53,855 nt of DNA, from positions 2,766-56,620 of the forward strand of contig CAMYJI010000024.1 in assembly GCA_947258545.1 (NCBI GenBank), read 5' to 3'. A program made the translations under genes and the position numbers. The DNA is from an uncultured Ectothiorhodospiraceae bacterium. Its GTDB lineage: Bacteria > Pseudomonadota > Gammaproteobacteria > UBA9214. This document shows positions 25,435 to 33,535 of the stretch, one piece after another; the first letter of the stretch is position 1, and every line of letters starts with the position of its first letter. A model generated the notes under the pieces. That model was given only the letters and a program-made list of their open reading frames with translations. It searched no databases and was not told the origin of the DNA.

Positions 25435-26247
25435 ATGCTGGAAAATAAACTCACCAAGGCACTCTCGGCATCCATCCTGCGCCTGCTGCGTCCGCTGGTG
25501 CGCATCCTGCTGCGCAACGGCGTTGCCTACGGCAATTTCACAGAACTTGCCAGGAAGGTGTATGTCGACGTGGCGTTCGAGGAGTTCGCGCCCAGGGGCA
25601 AGAAGCAAACGGTTTCGCGTGTCTCTGCGATGACTGGCCTGACCCGCAAGGAGGTCAAACGGCTGCTGGAAATGGTGGGGCCGGCCGACTCCGCCAGCCA
25701 GGAACGCTTCAATCGCGGAATACGGGTGATCAGCGGCTGGCTGCGTGACAAGCGCTTTCACGATGCCGACGGCAAGCCGGCAGACCTGCCCGTTGATGGC
25801 AAACGCAAATCCTTTGCCGTGCTGGTCAAGGAGTACAGCGGCGATATCCCGACCAAGGCCATGCTGACCATGCTGGAGGAAGCGGGCAATGTCAGGCAGG
25901 TAAAGGGCAAGGTGAGGCTGATCCGGCATGCCTATGTCCCGGGCAGTGACCCGGTCAACAAGCTGCAGATTCTGGGCACCGATGTCGGTGAATTGATTGG
26001 CACCATCGATCACAACCTGACCGCCGGCCAGGACGCATTGCTGTTTCAGCGCAAGGTCGCCTACGACAACATCGACCCCGCAGCGGCGGGCAAGCTGAAG
26101 AAGCTCTCGAGCAAGAAGGCCCAGGCCCTGCTCGAGCAGCTGGACAAACAATATGCACGCCACGAGCTCGAGGAAGGCTCCGGCGACAAGGGGAAGTACA
26201 TCAGTATGGGTATCTATTATCACGAGCGGAATTCCGAAAAGGAGTAA
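25435..26247 (+). CDS. DUF6502-family protein, possible transcription regulator
   Basis: This 270-residue protein matches DUF6502 in its N-terminal LLRPLVRILLRNGVAYGNFTELARKVYVDVAFEEF block and length. A helix-turn-helix-like stretch, SRVSAMTGLTRKEVKRLLEMVG (about residues 61-82), suggests DNA binding. There is no signal peptide. The start fits the family N-terminus and there is no Shine-Dalgarno, in line with a leaderless mRNA. The next gene (DUF5666 lipoprotein) begins 6 nt after the stop; this pairing recurs in proteobacteria. It may regulate its own operator, but that is inference. Confidence 0.85.
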   Translation: MLENKLTKALSASILRLLRPLVRILLRNGVAYGNFTELARKVYVDVAFEEFAPRGKKQTVSRVSAMTGLTRKEVKRLLEMVGPADSASQERFNRGIRVISGWLRDKRFHDADGKPADLPVDGKRKSFAVLVKEYSGDIPTKAMLTMLEEAGNVRQVKGKVRLIRHAYVPGSDPVNKLQILGTDVGELIGTIDHNLTAGQDALLFQRKVAYDNIDPAAAGKLKKLSSKKAQALLEQLDKQYARHELEEGSGDKGKYISMGIYYHERNSEKE

Positions 26248-26252
26248 CAGGC

Positions 26253-27743
26253 ATGCGTAATTCAATCCACAAAATTCACCTGGCAATCTCCCTTGTCGCC
26301 TCGGTCCTGATAACCGCCGCCTGCGGCGGTGGCGGCGGGCTTGCCGGTGGCGGCATCGGCGGCACCGGGATCACGGCCTTCGGGACCATCACCGGCTTCG
26401 GAAGCGTGTTCGTGAACGGGATCGAGTTCGAGACCAGCGGCACCGCATTCGACGTCGACGGCGATCAGAGTGCGCTCGAGTCCGACCTCGGGATCGGCAT
26501 GGTGGTGACCGTCACCGGCACCCTCAATGAGGACGGCGTCACCGGCACCGCGACGAGCATCGTCTTCGATGACGAGATCGAGGGCCCGGTGTCATTGCTG
26601 TCCGAGGATACGGTCACCCAGACCAAGACCTTCAGTGTCCTTGACACCACAGTGATTGCGAGACGCGGTTCCACGGCGTTCGCCAACACCACCTACGACG
26701 CCGTTGACGACGGTGACGTGGTCGAGATCAGCGGCTTCGCCGATGAGGCCGGCAACCTGGTGGCGACCCGCCTGGAAGGCAAGGGTCTGCTGGTGCTCGG
26801 TACCACAGAGGTGGAGATCAAGGGCACGGTGTCGGGCTGCACGGGTGACTGTGCCGGCACCTTCAGCATCGGCTCCGTCGCTGTCGACTACGATCCCGCG
26901 GGGGCCACAACCGATCTCACCGAAATGGTGCCGGCCGGCGTGGTCAGCGGCGGCCAGTTTGTCGAGGTCAAGGGTATCCTGACGGCTGCCAATGCCATCG
27001 ACGCGACCCGCATCGAGCTCGAGGATGAGGGATTCGATGACACCACCGGTGATAACAAGGTCAGCATCGAGGGCTTCGTCAGCGCGTTCAGCGGGATCGA
27101 TTCCTTCCGGGTGGCCGGCCAGCGGGTCGATGCCACGGGTGCGGTGTTCTCCCCGGCCAGCCTGGAGGCCAGCCTGGCCAACGGCATGGAGGTCGAGGTC
27201 GAGGGCCCCATCGTGAGCGGGGTCCTGCAGGCCGTCAAGGTGGAGGCGCGCGAGGGCGATATCGAGATCGAGGCCCAGGTGCAGAGCACCACGCCCGCCA
27301 CGGGCAGCATCACGCTGGCGCTCATCCCGGGTAACCTGACCGTGATCGCCGACAGCCAGACGGCGCTGCGCGATGACATCGGCGCAGATGACGTGCTGAG
27401 CCTCTCCGAGATCCGTACCTCAGACTTCCTGGAGGTCCGGGCCTTCCGCGACGATGCCAGCGGCGACCTGATCGCCACCGAGATCCGCCGTCGGGACCGT
27501 GTTGATGACGACATCCTGGAGGGGCCGGTGGACAGCTGCGCGGGAATCCAGGTGACCATCCTGGGGATAAGCTACACCCTCGCCGATGGCACCACGGAGT
27601 ATCGCGATCAGAACGAGATTCTGATCAGTCCCCAGACGGCCGCGGAATTCTGCACACGTCAGCAGGACGCGGGCCTGTTCGTCAAGGTCAAGGACGAGCA
27701 ACCGGCAAACGGTGTTGCCGATGAGGCCGAGCTACAGGACTGA
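26253..27743 (+). CDS. DUF5666-repeat lipoprotein
   Basis: This 496-residue protein has a lipoprotein signal (LITAAC, Cys at about 24) and a Gly-rich linker. At least five repeats of a roughly 70-90 residue beta domain follow, with recurring elements such as GTITGFGSVFVNGIEFET, GMVVTVTG and VEGPIVSGVLQAVKVEA, as in DUF5666. It is likely attached to the outer membrane or surface. GGAG before the ATG and the 6-nt gap show co-transcription with the DUF6502 gene. The role is unknown. Confidence 0.88.
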   Translation: MRNSIHKIHLAISLVASVLITAACGGGGGLAGGGIGGTGITAFGTITGFGSVFVNGIEFETSGTAFDVDGDQSALESDLGIGMVVTVTGTLNEDGVTGTATSIVFDDEIEGPVSLLSEDTVTQTKTFSVLDTTVIARRGSTAFANTTYDAVDDGDVVEISGFADEAGNLVATRLEGKGLLVLGTTEVEIKGTVSGCTGDCAGTFSIGSVAVDYDPAGATTDLTEMVPAGVVSGGQFVEVKGILTAANAIDATRIELEDEGFDDTTGDNKVSIEGFVSAFSGIDSFRVAGQRVDATGAVFSPASLEASLANGMEVEVEGPIVSGVLQAVKVEAREGDIEIEAQVQSTTPATGSITLALIPGNLTVIADSQTALRDDIGADDVLSLSEIRTSDFLEVRAFRDDASGDLIATEIRRRDRVDDDILEGPVDSCAGIQVTILGISYTLADGTTEYRDQNEILISPQTAAEFCTRQQDAGLFVKVKDEQPANGVADEAELQD

Positions 27744-27763
27744 TCCGGGTTCCTTCCCCCCTT

Positions 27764-27791
27764 ATGGCGCCTTCCGGGCGCCATTTTTTTT
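27764..27791 (+). terminator. Rho-independent terminator after the DUF5666 gene
   Basis: ATGGCGCC (27764-27771) pairs with GGCGCCAT (27777-27784), followed by eight T residues. It lies between convergent genes and ends the DUF6502/DUF5666 operon. Confidence 0.88.
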
Positions 27792-27809
27792 GGGGAGACG
27801 GTTCGGGTT

Positions 27810-28331
27810 TCAGGGAATGGCGGCCGGGCGGGTGAAGACGTAGTCGTTGTCCTTCACCGGCGTGTGGCAGCCATGGCATTCCTGCACAAAGGCGGCGTCC
27901 TTTCCGTAGGGTGTCTGGTCCATGCCCTTCCAGCGGGCATAGCCCCAGCCGCCGGTATCCGGCCATTTCCCGGCATCCTTGATCATGAACTCCGCATGCA
28001 CGAACTCACCGGGGACCACGGCCTTCTCCCAGGCCTCGTGCCGGGCGTCCTTCCAGACCAGCTTGCCGAGGATGGCGCCGTCCGGCCAGGGATTGGTGGT
28101 GCCGGCACGCACGGCATCGATGGCTGTGTCATTACCGAGGATGACCCGCAGGGTGTTGTTGTCGTCGCGGTGTGATGATGCGATCACCCGCCAGTCCTTG
28201 TAGTTCTCGGGCAGGGTGATGCCGTTGGGCGCGGCGCCCGGTTCGTGTTCATCGGCGAATGGCGCCCGGACCAGCACTGCCAGGCCAAGGGCTATGGCTG
28301 TCAGTAGCAGTTTGTCTGCGATGGGATTCAT
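27810..28331 (-). CDS. Cytochrome P460-family protein
   Basis: This 173-residue protein has a signal peptide (about 1-26). The single C-terminal heme motif CHGCH, within FVQECHGCHTPVKDNDYVFT, and the WPDGAILGKLVWKD segment are typical of cytochrome P460, which oxidises hydroxylamine or detoxifies NO-related species. A Lys in the GKLVWK region could supply the lysine-heme cross-link. GGAGG precedes the ATG by about 8 nt. No other nitrification genes are present, so a detoxification role is more likely. Confidence 0.93.
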   Translation of the reverse strand: MNPIADKLLLTAIALGLAVLVRAPFADEHEPGAAPNGITLPENYKDWRVIASSHRDDNNTLRVILGNDTAIDAVRAGTTNPWPDGAILGKLVWKDARHEAWEKAVVPGEFVHAEFMIKDAGKWPDTGGWGYARWKGMDQTPYGKDAAFVQECHGCHTPVKDNDYVFTRPAAIP

Positions 28332-28400
28332 ATCCGTTCCTCCATTGTTGTTGGAGTGAGTATAGATGCATACGTGCCTGGCGTTATTCCGCTTGCGTGG

Positions 28401-29057
28401 TTATTGGCCAGACAACCGGAAGGCCTGTTCTGTCAGGCGGGTGACGCCCTGTTCCCGGAAGCGCTGGTTCGCCTCGAGGACATCCGTGGAGCACAGGCGT
28501 TCGATGCCATACCGGTCCCTGAAGAGTTGTTCCACCTCGGCATCACTGACCGGGAATGGCGGGCCGGTCATCTCGGACGGGTCGTATTCGAGGGTGATCA
28601 GCAGTCCCCTCGATGCGTCACCCAGAAGGTCCGCGAGATGGGTGGCATAGCGGGGGCGCATATCCGGGGGCAGTGCAATCAATGCGGCCCGGTCATAGAC
28701 GGCAGTGACCTCTCCGATATCGCGCCGGTCGATCGCAAAGATATCACCGCACAACAGTTCCAGGTCATCGAATTTCCAGCGACTGCAGTGTACCTGGCGG
28801 GTGACCGTCGGTGTCATATTGTTTTCCGCAAAGTAGGCCTCGACGGCAATCGGGCTGATTTCAACGCCCACCACGGAATAACCCTGGTCCAGTAGCCAGA
28901 TCATGTCGCGGCTTTTGCCGCACAGGGGCACCAGGATACGTCCGGTCGTGTCCATTCCCAGTTCTGGCCAATAGCGCACCAGGTAGGGATTGATATCGTC
29001 CTGGTGGAAGCCGATCTGGTTGTTTTGCCAGCGTTCATGCCAGAAGTCGGGATTCAT
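28401..29057 (-). CDS. tpm: Thiopurine S-methyltransferase family enzyme
   Basis: This 218-residue SAM-dependent methyltransferase has FWHERWQNNQIGFHQDDINPYL at the N-terminus, then the SAM motif RILVPLCGKSRDMIWLLDQGYSVVGVEIS (about 41-69) and AVYDRAALIALPPDMR. Bacterial members methylate thiopurines and chalcogen compounds such as tellurite or selenite. It is probably monocistronic. In a sulfur-oxidising host it may act on toxic chalcogens, but this is inference. Confidence 0.94.
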   Translation of the reverse strand: MNPDFWHERWQNNQIGFHQDDINPYLVRYWPELGMDTTGRILVPLCGKSRDMIWLLDQGYSVVGVEISPIAVEAYFAENNMTPTVTRQVHCSRWKFDDLELLCGDIFAIDRRDIGEVTAVYDRAALIALPPDMRPRYATHLADLLGDASRGLLITLEYDPSEMTGPPFPVSDAEVEQLFRDRYGIERLCSTDVLEANQRFREQGVTRLTEQAFRLSGQ

Positions 29058-29184
29058 GGGGGTTCTCGTCCGGTGTCGTTCTGTGATTGCCTGATTTGGG
29101 ATGATATTAAACGATGAGAGGTTGAACCGGCAGCAGTAATATCTGTCTTATTCATGAAATGGCTGCTGGTATTCTTGTCACCTC

Positions 29185-29679
29185 ATGAAAAATAATGACA
29201 GACTGCCAGTCAGCAAATATCAGGCACCCTTTTCTATGGATAACACGACAACCGATCCCTTCAGGCACGCCTTTCGCGGCCGTTTCATCAGTGTCCTGCG
29301 CTGGGAGCAGCTGGATGATTTCTGGGATGTGTTAAGCCAGGACGCCGCCGGTGGCTGGTATATCTATGCCGTTGGCGAGCCGCCGCCAAAGGAGCCGTCG
29401 AGTGGCGAGATGTTGAAGGCCTTCCTGCTGGAAATCGACCAATTGTTGCGCAAGGAGCATGACGAGGAGTATTGCGGCGTGGTCTATGCGGACTCTCTTG
29501 AAACCCCGCAGTTTGTAAAGATCTTCGATCCCAACAACCTGGGTGTCTCTTGCGGGTTCAGTGACAGCCCGCCCCTGCCGGGCTGGATCCTCTCCAGGTT
29601 GCGACCGGTCGATCTCCAGTCCGATGTTCCGCTGCCGGGCAACCGGCGTCGCTGGTGGCAGCGCTTGATCGGCGCCTGA
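29185..29679 (+). CDS. Conserved-looking hypothetical protein
   Basis: This 164-residue soluble protein has no signal and no recognised domain. It is acidic and rich in aromatic residues in the N-terminal half (RFISVLRWEQLDDFWDVLSQDAAGGWYIYAVGE), contains two cysteines (YCGVV and VSCGF), and ends in a Trp/Arg-rich basic tail (NRRRWWQRLIGA). The frame has good codon character. A second ATG at 29237 (MDNTT) is possible. It is followed by another unknown gene on the same strand. Confidence 0.75.
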   Translation: MKNNDRLPVSKYQAPFSMDNTTTDPFRHAFRGRFISVLRWEQLDDFWDVLSQDAAGGWYIYAVGEPPPKEPSSGEMLKAFLLEIDQLLRKEHDEEYCGVVYADSLETPQFVKIFDPNNLGVSCGFSDSPPLPGWILSRLRPVDLQSDVPLPGNRRRWWQRLIGA

Positions 29680-29750
29680 CCCGCCAGGCGAGATGCATGG
29701 AATATCCATCGCCCCGGCTGCGTCCTGATAGATAACAATTGCATTTCTTT

Positions 29751-29766
29751 GGTGCACCTGTGCACC
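29751..29766. promoter_or_regulatory. Perfect palindrome upstream of an unknown gene
   Basis: GGTGCAC and GTGCACC are separated by 2 nt. The symmetry suggests an operator for a dimeric regulator. It lies between two unknown genes, about 115 bp before the likely start at 29881. Confidence 0.45.
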
Positions 29767-29880
29767 GGAAGAACGCAGCAAGTTGCAGTCATGGCCCGAT
29801 AACTGCCTGAACATCCACGAATCCGGCCTGGACCGTATCTTGCTTCGATAATAATGTTTGGTCCTTATCGGGGGAGAACC

Positions 29881-30366
29881 GTGTCCCAGCGCTGGCGGCA
29901 GATCCGTGGTGACCCATCGATCCGCCGATTCCTGTTCAGGCAATCGCGCGTCGATAACGAATTTGACAACGACCTTTCCGGGGTGCTGGCCAAGGCCGGT
30001 CGCTTGCTGGTGGAGCGTGGCATGTTTCACGCCAAGCTGCATTTCTCCAGTGGGCAGGTCACCTTGTGGTCGATGCATGACCCGTACAACTACCAGGTCT
30101 ACCTCAAGGACGAATTTCTGCGGCCCGGGTTCGAGGACTCCTTCCCTGTTGCGTCCTATCCGATCAATGCCGTCGTGCCCCCGCACAGGATTGGCGATGT
30201 GCTGGCTGTGTTCGGGACCTTGCGGAGATCCGACAAGGCCATCTACCTGCGCTCTGCTTCACTCAACATCATCAATGGAATGGTGGGTCTCAATTTCTCC
30301 TGTGACGGTAGCCATTACCTTCACTACACGGACCTGCTCGAGCAGGGCGCGGGTGTTTTCGGCTAA
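29881..30366 (+). CDS. Hypothetical protein
   Basis: This 161-residue protein is not recognised. It has no signal peptide or membrane helix. It is mixed in character with several aromatic stretches (FRQSRVDNEFDNDLSGVLAKAG, YNYQVYLKDEFLRPGF, YLHYTDLL). The GTG at 29881 follows GGGGGAG (4-nt spacing), and a -10-like GATAAT at 29847-29852 would put the start of transcription between the alternative ATG at 29854 and the GTG, so the GTG is preferred. Its relation to the gene before it is unclear. Confidence 0.65.
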   Translation: MSQRWRQIRGDPSIRRFLFRQSRVDNEFDNDLSGVLAKAGRLLVERGMFHAKLHFSSGQVTLWSMHDPYNYQVYLKDEFLRPGFEDSFPVASYPINAVVPPHRIGDVLAVFGTLRRSDKAIYLRSASLNIINGMVGLNFSCDGSHYLHYTDLLEQGAGVFG

Positions 30367-30479
30367 CGGCCTGGCTCGGCGGAATCAGGGGTTTACCCGG
30401 GCCGGCCGCCGAAAGAGCCGCATGTCAGTGCGGATCGGATTTGTAACATATTGTTAATTTGGATAAAAATCATTTGTAG

Positions 30480-30509
30480 TTGATGCGTATTAACGTGCTT
30501 TAATATACT
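30480..30509 (+). promoter_or_regulatory. Promoter of the small cytochrome c gene
   Basis: A -35 TTGATG (30480-30485), an 18-nt spacer and a -10 TATACT (30504-30509) form a plausible sigma-70 promoter. The -35 overlaps TTGATGCGTATTAA, which differs from an FNR box by one base; this overlap may be coincidental. Confidence 0.55.
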
Positions 30510-30626
30510 GACTCGCTCATGCGGTTTGCAGTTGCATGCGAATGCTGTGCAGAGAACGGTAATATTCTTGAACAGCGTGGGCGGGTGCACGCTGGATGGT
30601 TTCATAAACTGAGTGGAGTTGACGCA

Positions 30627-30929
30627 ATGAAGAAAATCGCAAGCGTAATCATGATGAGTGCTTTGCTGGGTCTCAGCGGTTCCGTACTGGCGGGTGATGC
30701 CGAAGCCGGCAAGGCCAAGGCCGCTACCTGTGCCGGTTGTCACGGCGCTGCCGGCATAAGCAGCAATCCGCTGTGGCCGAACCTGGCCGGACAGCAGGAA
30801 GGTTACCTGATCAAGCAGATGAAGGGTTTTCGTGACGGGACCCGTAACGATCCCATGATGAGCCCGATGGCCAAGCCGCTCACCGACGCGGATATCGACA
30901 ACATCGCTGCCTACTACAGCAGCCTGTAA
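30627..30929 (+). CDS. Small monoheme cytochrome c
   Basis: This 100-residue protein has a signal peptide (about 1-20, VLAG) and one heme motif, CAGCH (Cys at about 34). The conserved downstream NLAGQQEGYLIKQMKGFRDGTRN and MSPMAKPLTDADIDNIAAYYSSL contain the axial methionine region, as in class I cytochromes of c5/c553 type. GGAG precedes the ATG at 30627, which is preferred over upstream in-frame codons. It would serve as a periplasmic electron carrier. It converges with the heme A synthase gene. Confidence 0.93.
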   Translation: MKKIASVIMMSALLGLSGSVLAGDAEAGKAKAATCAGCHGAAGISSNPLWPNLAGQQEGYLIKQMKGFRDGTRNDPMMSPMAKPLTDADIDNIAAYYSSL

Positions 30930-30999
30930 TGAGTTACCACCGGCAGGCCGCCTGGCCTGCCGGTTCCTCCCTGCAGTCCTTCTTTTCCCTGTTTCGTTC

Positions 31000-32067
31000 C
31001 TATACCCGTTGCTGAACCAGTCGCTGGTTCACAAACAGGATCAGCGTCAGTAGCAGCAAGGCACCCCCCTGGTGGGTGGTGGCCAGTACCGTGGGGACAT
31101 GCAGCAGCAGGGTAGAGATACCCAGCGCAACCTGTAGCACACCCGCCAGCAGTAACAAATGCAGCCCGGTGCGTGCCTGTCGTGAGGGTGCCTCGCGGCG
31201 TCCGTAAAGCCACAGGCAGACCACGCCAATGAAGGTCGTGATGGCCAGCACGCGGTGATCGAACTGCACCGTTGCGATGTTCTCGAAGAAATTTCGCCAC
31301 AAGGGCTCCTGCATGAAGATAACCTCGGGTATCCAGCGCCCGTCCATCAGGGGAAAGGTGTTATAGGCATGTCCGGCCTTGAGCCCGGCGACAAAGCCCC
31401 CGGAAAGCGCAGTTATGAAAACCAGGCCGACCAGCAGGCCGGCAAGCAGGCGCAGACCGGGCGGTCCCGCTGCCGCGTTGTCCTCGCGGTTCTCGGGCAG
31501 CAGGCCCAGGGCTATCCAGAACATGTAGGCATAGATCACAATCGCCAGTGCCAGGTGTGCGGTCAGCCGGTACTGGCTGACATGCGGGTTGTCCACCAGG
31601 CCGCTCTTAACCATGTACCAGCCCAGCAGTCCCTGCAGGCCGCCGAGTACAAACAGGGTGACCATCTTGGGGATCAGGGGTTGCTGCAGGCGTCGCTTTA
31701 CGAGAAAGAACAGGAACGGTATGAGAAACGCTATCCCGATAGCGCGGCCCAGTATGCGGTGGGCGAATTCGAACCAGTAGATCTGCTTGAATCCCTCCAG
31801 GTCCATGCCGATATTGATTTTCTGATACTCGGGAGACTGCTTGTAGAGGCCGAAGACCTCCTCCCAGGCCGCCTGGTCGAGTGGCGGGACCACACCGAAT
31901 ATCGGGTCCCACTGCACCATGGAGAGCCCCGAGCCCGTCAGGCGTGTGACGCCACCCAGGATGACCATGGAAAAAACCATGGCACAGCAGACCAGCAGCC
32001 AGACGGCGACCTGCCGGTCATGTCTTTTTCCGGCGTGATTTTCAGCGGTGTTGTAGGTGGTATCCAT
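31000..32067 (-). CDS. ctaA: Heme A synthase (COX15/CtaA)
   Basis: This 355-residue membrane enzyme would convert heme O to heme A for aa3-type cytochrome oxidases. It has eight predicted helices. Conserved histidine regions include EFAHRILGRAIG (about residue 110), RLTAHLALAIV (about 165-175), QFDHRVLAITTFIG (about 270) and TTHQGGALLLLT (about 330), with GGVTRLTGSGLSMVQWDPI near the N-terminus. It shows that the cell assembles an aerobic oxidase, alongside the FNR-linked genes. It stands alone. Confidence 0.95.
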   Translation of the reverse strand: MDTTYNTAENHAGKRHDRQVAVWLLVCCAMVFSMVILGGVTRLTGSGLSMVQWDPIFGVVPPLDQAAWEEVFGLYKQSPEYQKINIGMDLEGFKQIYWFEFAHRILGRAIGIAFLIPFLFFLVKRRLQQPLIPKMVTLFVLGGLQGLLGWYMVKSGLVDNPHVSQYRLTAHLALAIVIYAYMFWIALGLLPENREDNAAAGPPGLRLLAGLLVGLVFITALSGGFVAGLKAGHAYNTFPLMDGRWIPEVIFMQEPLWRNFFENIATVQFDHRVLAITTFIGVVCLWLYGRREAPSRQARTGLHLLLLAGVLQVALGISTLLLHVPTVLATTHQGGALLLLTLILFVNQRLVQQRV

Positions 32068-32244
32068 TGATCGATTGGCTGGTTGCGCGGCTGTTTGCAG
32101 CCCGGATGTTTTGCGGGTGTGCGCATTCTACCGAAATGCCGCACGGCCTGTTCTTACCAACGCCGGAGTAAGGGGTTAGACTTGTCTTGAGAGCCTGATT
32201 ATCAACATGTTGCGACTCGACCGGGTTGTATGGGATGGAAAAAA

Positions 32245-32766
32245 ATGAAGCGTGTAATCGTTCTGCTGTTGGTGGTGGCGGGGTTGGCGGCATTGATCTA
32301 TCAGCGGCAAACTCAGGCCCCCGGGCAAGCGGAGACCGAAACGGATGTTGCCGATAACAGTGGAACCCGGCTGTCACCCGCTGATGCCCCACGACTCGAA
32401 GCAGGTCCCGGGCGGGCCGTACTGGACATCAGTGTGCATACGCTGGAGGAATTGCGGGTCTTGTTCGAACGCGCCGGCGAGCTGGCGATGAAGCCACGGC
32501 CGCCCGGTGAAGCGGCCAGTATCGTGCTGGTACTGCACGGTCCCGAGGTGGATTTCTTCTCAATAAAAAATTACGACGAATACAAGGAGATTGTGGACGA
32601 GGCCGCCAGGCTGGATGCCTTTGACGTCGTGGATATCAGGATCTGCCAGACCATGATGGAGGCGCGTGGTATCAGGCCCGATGATATTCCGTCGTTCATA
32701 GAGCAGGTCCCCTATGGCCCCGGGGAGGTCGAGCGCCTGGTCGAGGAGGGCTACCTCTATTTTTAG
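32245..32766 (+). CDS. Membrane-anchored DsrE-like protein
   Basis: This 173-residue protein has an N-terminal helix (about residues 2-20) and a Pro/Glu linker, then a DsrE/DsrF-like domain (about 60-173): ASIVLVLHGPEVDFFSIKNYDEYKEIVDEAARLDAFDVVDIRICQTMMEARGI and a final GPGEVERLVEEGYLYF. The conserved cysteine in RICQTM sits where DsrE-family proteins carry sulfur. It is probably a periplasmic-facing sulfur-carrier or redox protein. The start at 32245 is preferred; 32230 is an alternative ATG. A second DsrE-type protein lies at 46033. Confidence 0.82.
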   Translation: MKRVIVLLLVVAGLAALIYQRQTQAPGQAETETDVADNSGTRLSPADAPRLEAGPGRAVLDISVHTLEELRVLFERAGELAMKPRPPGEAASIVLVLHGPEVDFFSIKNYDEYKEIVDEAARLDAFDVVDIRICQTMMEARGIRPDDIPSFIEQVPYGPGEVERLVEEGYLYF

Positions 32767-32835
32767 CAGGACGGTGCAGCACAACCGGCGGCTGCAGGCG
32801 ATGGTTTGTGCTCTGCGGGCACGGTCCTGACCGTG

Positions 32836-33090
32836 CTAGAGGATCTCGGAGCGGATCACCCGGCCGTAACGGTCGAGAAACAGGCGCATCTGGCCAAAGC
32901 AGGTCACCCGGACAGGCTGGCGGCCGCTGCCCTCCATCAACAGTTCGTCGAACTGGATATCGACGCGGGCCTCGTTGTCGCCCTCCCAGGCGACGGCATA
33001 ATGCAGCGATGCATTGTCGATCCAGCCGCTCCTGGAGCAGAAACGGGCCAGATCGCAACAGGACTTCAGATAAGATTCAATCGCTGACAT
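32836..33090 (-). CDS. Small hypothetical protein (84 aa)
   Basis: This 84-residue protein is not recognised. It has paired cysteines (SCCDLARFCSRSG) and a beta-rich end (RVTCFGQMRLFLDRYGRVIRSEIL). The start ATG at 33090 is clear. It is separated from the next gene on the same strand by about 40 nt, so the two may form an operon. Confidence 0.65.
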   Translation of the reverse strand: MSAIESYLKSCCDLARFCSRSGWIDNASLHYAVAWEGDNEARVDIQFDELLMEGSGRQPVRVTCFGQMRLFLDRYGRVIRSEIL

Positions 33091-33131
33091 ATGTGCACGG
33101 TGTACGGGTTGGTGTGTGACCGGTTTGATGA

Positions 33132-33350
33132 CTAGTTATAGTCGGCCACATCGGGGTCCGGATTGTCGAGGTTGGTGCGGAGGTCCTGGCCGGGGTGTTC
33201 GACCTCGATGTCCAGGTAGAGGCGCCGGGTCTCTTCCGACTCGAAGTAGACCTTGACCGCGAGGGGGCCTTCGCCCTCGATAATGAAAGGCTTAACTTCC
33301 GGGTTGCTGATATCTTCGCCGGTGATTGGATCGGTGGTCGTGATGATCAC
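33132..33350 (-). CDS. Small hypothetical protein (72 aa), GTG start
   Basis: This 72-residue acidic protein reads as a compact beta-sheet domain (PFIIEGEGPLAVKVYFESEETRRLYLDIEVEHPGQDL). The GTG at 33350 follows GGGAGG with about 7 nt spacing, which decides the start. No domain name is known to me. It sits between prk and the 84-residue gene, all on the minus strand. Confidence 0.7.
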   Translation of the reverse strand: MIITTTDPITGEDISNPEVKPFIIEGEGPLAVKVYFESEETRRLYLDIEVEHPGQDLRTNLDNPDPDVADYN

Positions 33351-33493
33351 GTCTGTCCTCCCGCAGTGGTTGCCCCTGTTTAGAGAGAGAAAGATAGAAC
33401 TGATATGAATATAGATTAAAAATCGTTTTTGGCAAGGCTCAGGCCGGATAGGGGAGGAGGTGCCATTCTGTCTTGACCGGTCGAGAGGGCATG

Positions 33494-33522
33494 CCGGCGG
33501 GGCGGGTTGCCCGTCCCGCCGG
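33494..33522 (-). terminator. Hairpin downstream of the phosphoribulokinase gene
   Basis: A 13-bp GC-rich stem with one mismatch (33494-33506 and 33510-33522) and a 3-nt loop lies 14 nt past the stop. There is no T tract, so it may act with Rho or protect the mRNA end. Confidence 0.5.
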
Positions 33523-33535
33523 TGGTGGTGGAAGA

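Noticed and set aside
30480..30493. FNR box for the small cytochrome c gene
   Set aside because: One mismatch and exact overlap with a -35 element make it more likely part of an ordinary promoter.
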